A stretch of DNA of 6,348 nt, from contig CAKSPP010000081.1 of assembly GCA_934481505.1 (NCBI GenBank), forward strand, positions 1 through 6,348, written 5' to 3'. Within the stretch, counting starts at the first letter, position 1, and every line of letters starts with the position of its first letter. Made by a program: the position numbers and the translations under genes. This DNA comes from an uncultured Eubacteriales bacterium. GTDB lineage: Bacteria; Bacillota; Clostridia; Oscillospirales; UBA644. This document shows positions 4,770 to 6,348 of this stretch, piece by piece. Under the pieces are notes generated by a model, which was not told where the DNA came from, searched no databases, and saw nothing but the letters and a program-made list of their open reading frames with translations.

Positions 4770-6348
4770 CGGAAGTCTCCTTTTCGGCTTTTTTGCCGCT
4801 TTTTTTAAGAATTGATTTTATCTCGTCAATCGAAATTATTTTCAGAGCAACGATAATTCCGAGGAACGCGACGACTGTAAGAATAACGGTGAAAATAACC
4901 GTAATTCTTCTCGGGAAGAAATGGTAAAGGGCTATGTTTATAAGTTTTGACGCGGCGTAGCAGCAGCCGCCGGCAAGAAGCGGTTTAAGGAATATTTCTT
5001 TTATGCTGAGTTTGACTTGCGTATGCTTTTTGACAAAGAAGAAGCCTATCGCAAGCATTACGGGGTATGCGACACAGGTTGCGAGAGGTGCACCGTAAAT
5101 ACCGAGCTGCGGTATCGAAACGAAAATTACGGTAAATATCGACTTTATCGCAGAGCCTACAAATATTGCAACGACTGAACTTGTCGCTTTCTTTATTGCG
5201 TTGAGAATTGAATTCAGAACCGTTGTATATCCGACACAGACGATTACAAAGGAAAGGATTTTCAGAATTACCGAAGCAATGGCGATTGCTTCTTTGTTTG
5301 AATAAAGCAAACTCAAAAGCTCGGTCGAGGTTGCGAGAATGCCTGCGGCACAGGCAAAAGCGACAAGTGCGGATGTTTTAAGAGAGCGTTCAAGGGAATT
5401 TTTAAGTGCCTTTTTATTGTTTTTAACGAACAACGCCGATATTTCGGGGATAAGAGCGACACCTATCGAAGTTATAAAGATAAGCGGCAGATTGAAAATC
5501 GTGAGTGCCAGGTTTGAATATGAACCCCAGAGGAAGTTTATCTCCTCCATGTCGGACATATACATCTTTAAGCAGTTGACGACACTGAAAGAGTCGATAG
5601 CACTCATAAGGTTTGCGGATATCGACGAAAGCATTACCGGAAGAGCAATAGAGAAAAATGCCTTTGCAAGAGGACCCGTCGGGGTTTCTCCGCTCTTTTC
5701 AAGCTGTTCTTTCGTAAAGCGGTAATCTTTTCCTCTGAAAACGTAACGCAGAGAAGAATAGGTCATCGCACAGAAAGTCGAAATCATAATTCCGGCAATA
5801 GCTCCTCCGACAACTATCGGAGGCTCGTAGCCCTGTTTGCTTAAAAGATAGGCTATCGAATATCCGGCGGTAAGTTTCATCGTCGCCTCGATAAGGTTCG
5901 ACATCGCGGTGGTATTCATATTTCCGAAGCCCTGGAAGAAGCCTTTGAAAAGCGAAACAACCGAGATAAAGAAGACCGCAGGCATAAGCCAGAACATCGC
6001 GTAATAGGCGTCTTCGCTGTTCATAAAGACGGCTATCTGACGGGCAAAAACCATTCCGAGAACGGAAAGAACAGCACCGAAAGAAACGAACGCCGCGGCG
6101 GATATCCGCATTATGCGTTTGACGTCTTTATATTTTTCGGTCGCAATAGACCTTGAAACCATGACGGCAATTCCCGTCGGAAGCCCTGCGGTCGCAAGGG
6201 AAAGAAGAACGTTATAGATACTGTATGCCGAGGAAAAATATCCCATCGCCGCAACGCCGACAAGGTTTGTGAGGGGTATGCGGAAAACGGCACCGATTAT
6301 TTTTATAAGAAGATTAGATGCGGACAGAACAAACGCACCGTATAGAAA
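4729..6348 (-). CDS. MOP-superfamily lipid-linked glycan flippase (SpoVB/YtgP/MurJ-like), 5' end outside the window
   Basis: The frame is open from the right edge to a TGA at 4729-4731, giving 539 visible residues. An in-frame ATG at 6246 is not the start: the 34 residues before it read GAFVLSASNLLIKIIGAVF, RIPLTNLVG and so on, the expected first helix and loop of this family, and the following GYFSSAYSIYNVLLSLATAGLP matches its second helix. I count about 14 hydrophobic helices, then a charged tail (final 27 residues, Lys/Glu/Ser/Asp rich), typical of the SpoVB/YtgP group of polysaccharide/lipid II exporters. Such membrane proteins flip undecaprenyl-linked precursors outward; YtgP is a MurJ-type lipid II flippase in Bacillus and SpoVB acts in cortex synthesis. 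Overlap with the FemAB ligase gene downstream supports a peptidoglycan role, but the substrate cannot be decided from sequence. The missing N-terminus is probably only a few residues to a few tens of residues. Confidence 0.9.
   Translation of the reverse strand, partial: FLYGAFVLSASNLLIKIIGAVFRIPLTNLVGVAAMGYFSSAYSIYNVLLSLATAGLPTGIAVMVSRSIATEKYKDVKRIMRISAAAFVSFGAVLSVLGMVFARQIAVFMNSEDAYYAMFWLMPAVFFISVVSLFKGFFQGFGNMNTTAMSNLIEATMKLTAGYSIAYLLSKQGYEPPIVVGGAIAGIMISTFCAMTYSSLRYVFRGKDYRFTKEQLEKSGETPTGPLAKAFFSIALPVMLSSISANLMSAIDSFSVVNCLKMYMSDMEEINFLWGSYSNLALTIFNLPLIFITSIGVALIPEISALFVKNNKKALKNSLERSLKTSALVAFACAAGILATSTELLSLLYSNKEAIAIASVILKILSFVIVCVGYTTVLNSILNAIKKATSSVVAIFVGSAIKSIFTVIFVSIPQLGIYGAPLATCVAYPVMLAIGFFFVKKHTQVKLSIKEIFLKPLLAGGCCYAASKLINIALYHFFPRRITVIFTVILTVVAFLGIIVALKIISIDEIKSILKKSGKKAEKETSDELPVSDDIAGKA
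4777..4784 (-). promoter_or_regulatory. Ribosome binding site of the FemAB gene, inside the flippase coding end
   Basis: The minus strand reads AAAAGGAG with a 7-base spacer to the ATG at 4767-4769, an ideal arrangement. It lies inside the last coding stretch of the upstream gene, whose stop comes 38-40 bases after the first base of this ATG. It fixes the FemAB start and indicates coupled translation. Confidence 0.8.

Noticed and set aside
4362..4808. Plus-strand open frame of 148 codons across the FemAB start and flippase end
   Set aside because: It is antisense to two well-supported genes with a strong ribosome binding site between them, and its composition (Phe, Val, Ile, Ser rich) is that of a shadow frame.
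5339..5725. Plus-strand open frame of 128 codons inside the flippase gene
   Set aside because: It is antisense to conserved transmembrane helices and shows no recognisable protein features of its own.
1..6348. Mobile element, CRISPR array, phage defence locus or RNA gene
   Set aside because: No transposase, integrase, regularly spaced repeats, tRNA-like cloverleaf or rRNA sequence was seen; all long frames match chromosomal housekeeping or sporulation families.

Overview
The window looks like ordinary chromosomal DNA from a low-to-moderate GC, spore-forming Clostridia-type Firmicute. The evidence is a PcrA-type helicase with an extra segment between motifs I and Ia, a SleB-type spore cortex hydrolase, a SpoVB/YtgP-like flippase and a FemAB-type ligase. 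A placement near Ruminococcaceae/Oscillospirales is a guess from the PcrA insert, and no marker here settles the genus.

Layout from left to right. (1) Positions 1-2639, minus strand: the helicase gene pcrA, followed 7 bases after its stop by the first 85 codons of a NifS/IscS-type cysteine desulfurase that runs off the left edge. The desulfurase ribosome binding site lies in the last codons of pcrA, so the two are very likely cotranscribed and translationally coupled. (2) Positions 2640-2788: a 149-base divergent intergenic region. It holds a good sigma-A-type promoter for pcrA, an exact 12-bp direct repeat that overlaps this promoter, and a perfect 9-bp hairpin that covers most of the Shine-Dalgarno of the plus-strand gene. 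(3) Positions 2789-3472, plus strand: a 227-residue SleB-like protein with an N-terminal hydrophobic export segment, a peptidoglycan-binding domain and a SleB catalytic domain, probably starting at TTG. (4) Positions 3473-3502: an intrinsic terminator that works in both directions between the convergent genes. (5) Positions 3504-6348, minus strand: a FemAB-family aminoacyltransferase gene, overlapped by 41 bases by the end of the upstream gene for a 14-helix MOP-superfamily flippase (SpoVB/YtgP/MurJ-like), whose 5' end lies beyond the right edge.

Three of the five genes concern peptidoglycan: the flippase would move a lipid-linked cell-wall precursor (or another lipid-linked glycan), the FemAB protein would add amino acids to the precursor's stem peptide, and the SleB-like enzyme would cut cortex peptidoglycan at germination. 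The other two are DNA repair and sulfur/Fe-S housekeeping functions. Coding density is very high, no stretch above 150 bases lacks a gene, and I see no tRNA, rRNA, mobile element, CRISPR array or prophage. I do not see a new biological system. The points most worth a second look are the sleB leader hairpin with its TTG start, the repeat inside the divergent promoter region, and unusual residues in otherwise conserved motifs of the helicase and the desulfurase.
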